From JBCBWG01 sp039817205 (GTDB taxonomy: Bacteria > Pseudomonadota > Alphaproteobacteria > Rhizobiales > Hyphomicrobiaceae): a DNA stretch of 6,642 nucleotides. A model generated the notes under the pieces. The model did not search any database. It saw only the letters and a program-made list of their open reading frames with translations, and was not told the origin of the DNA. The translations under genes were made by a program, and so were the position numbers. The stretch is from contig JBCBWG010000187.1 of the NCBI GenBank assembly GCA_039817205.1, positions 1 through 6,642 of the forward strand, in the 5' to 3' direction. This document shows, one piece after another, positions 5,978 through 6,642 of this stretch (position 1 is its first letter; the number at the start of each line of letters is the position of its first letter).

Positions 5978-6642
5978 TCAGTCGCTGGAATTGAGCGCGG
6001 TTTCCCAGGCAGATGTCAGACGCACGAAGTCTGCAACCGAGAGCGTTTCAGCGCGCGCGGTGGGCGCAACATCCGCCTTTTTGCAAAGCAGCTCGGCCAT
6101 CGGTGTCAGCGATTTGAGTGATTGCCTGAGCATTTTTCGGCGCTGTCCAAATGCAGCGGCTGTCACGGCCGACAAACGCGCCGCGCTGATCGATGGCCCG
6201 TCAGGCTGCTTCGGCTTCAGAAGGACAACCGCGGACGAGACCTTGGGTGGCGGCACGAATGCGTCCGGTCGCAGTCTGAGGACGATATCGGATTGTGCCC
6301 GCCATCCGGCGAGGACGGCGAGGCGGCCGTAGGCTTTTGTGTTGGCGTCTGCCGTGATGCGCTCGGCCACCTCCTGCTGAAACATCAGCACCATCGTATC
6401 GAACCAGGGCGGCCAAGGGTTGGTCTCCAGCCAACCGGTCAGCAGTTTCGTTGCGATGGCGTAGGGCAGGTTGGCGGCGATTGTGACCGGGCCGGCATTC
6501 GTGCCAAGCAGCTCTGGGATATCGATAGACAGCGCATCCCCGAAATGGGTCTCGAGCCGACCCGGCCAAGCATCGCCAATCTGCTCAAGCGCCGGCTGGC
6601 AACGCTCGTCTTTTTCAATTGCGATGACGCGCTCTGCGCCCT
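5978..6642 (-). CDS. rsmA: 16S rRNA (adenine(1518)-N6/adenine(1519)-N6)-dimethyltransferase, N-terminus beyond the window
   Basis: RsmA (KsgA) dimethylates two adjacent adenines in the helix 45 loop of 16S rRNA late in 30S assembly, using S-adenosylmethionine; its loss gives kasugamycin resistance. The visible 220 residues run from the window edge to a TGA at 5978-5980. Counting from the first visible residue, IAIEKD (6-11) holds the acidic SAM-ribose binding position, and FGDAL (33-37) the adenine-side motif. NLPY (57-60) is the catalytic motif IV, LMFQQEVAERI (85-95) a conserved family helix, FVPPPKVSSAVV (128-139) a target-binding loop, and AAFGQRRKMLRQSL (162-175) the C-terminal domain signature. 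About 55-65 residues, including the glycine-rich SAM loop, should lie beyond 6642. The frame is open throughout the visible part, so the gene looks intact. Upstream neighbours in related genomes are often pdxA and surA, which this window cannot confirm. Confidence 0.95.
   Translation of the reverse strand, partial: GAERVIAIEKDERCQPALEQIGDAWPGRLETHFGDALSIDIPELLGTNAGPVTIAANLPYAIATKLLTGWLETNPWPPWFDTMVLMFQQEVAERITADANTKAYGRLAVLAGWRAQSDIVLRLRPDAFVPPPKVSSAVVLLKPKQPDGPSISAARLSAVTAAAFGQRRKMLRQSLKSLTPMAELLCKKADVAPTARAETLSVADFVRLTSAWETALNSSD

Noticed and set aside
1..6642. A novel multi-gene system, mobile island, CRISPR array or toxin-antitoxin pair
   Set aside because: The genes are mostly conserved housekeeping genes. 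I saw no array of spaced repeats, transposase, integrase, attachment-site repeats or paired small genes of that kind.

Overview
The window reads as an ordinary chromosomal stretch of an alphaproteobacterium, probably of the order Hyphomicrobiales (Rhizobiales). Three things point there: the high GC content, the alphaproteobacterial style of the GltX protein (an LSKRLG signature loop and a C-terminal FMPIRLALTG segment), and the form of the RsmA and NadE proteins. No mobile element, CRISPR array, tRNA or rRNA gene, phage gene or defence system is visible. I could not find an undescribed multi-gene system, and the findings are offered as modest leads.

Layout. Positions 1-63 are a short leader that contains a perfect DnaA-box sequence. 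Positions 64-1410 (+) encode an exported CapA-family protein with a signal peptide. A 199-base gap (1411-1609) holds a 12-base palindrome, a possible promoter and a good ribosome binding site. Positions 1610-3280 (+) encode glutamine-dependent NAD+ synthetase, NadE. A gap of about 130 bases precedes a small two-helix membrane protein of unknown function (3412-3867, +). Glutamyl-tRNA synthetase, GltX, follows at 3916-5301 (+). A short convergent gap with a 7-bp hairpin separates it from the minus-strand genes: a small PEGA-like lipoprotein (5373-5810) and, upstream of it, the 16S rRNA dimethyltransferase RsmA (5978-6642), whose N-terminus lies beyond the window. The 167-base gap between these two holds two perfect dyads.

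How they work together. NadE makes NAD+, GltX charges tRNA with glutamate, and RsmA matures the 30S subunit, so the core is housekeeping metabolism and translation. The unknown membrane protein lies between nadE and gltX in the same direction and may be co-transcribed with gltX. The CapA-like protein and the lipoprotein are envelope proteins, and nothing in the sequence ties them to the housekeeping genes beyond position. The two strands converge at about 5302-5372, where gltX and the lipoprotein gene end.
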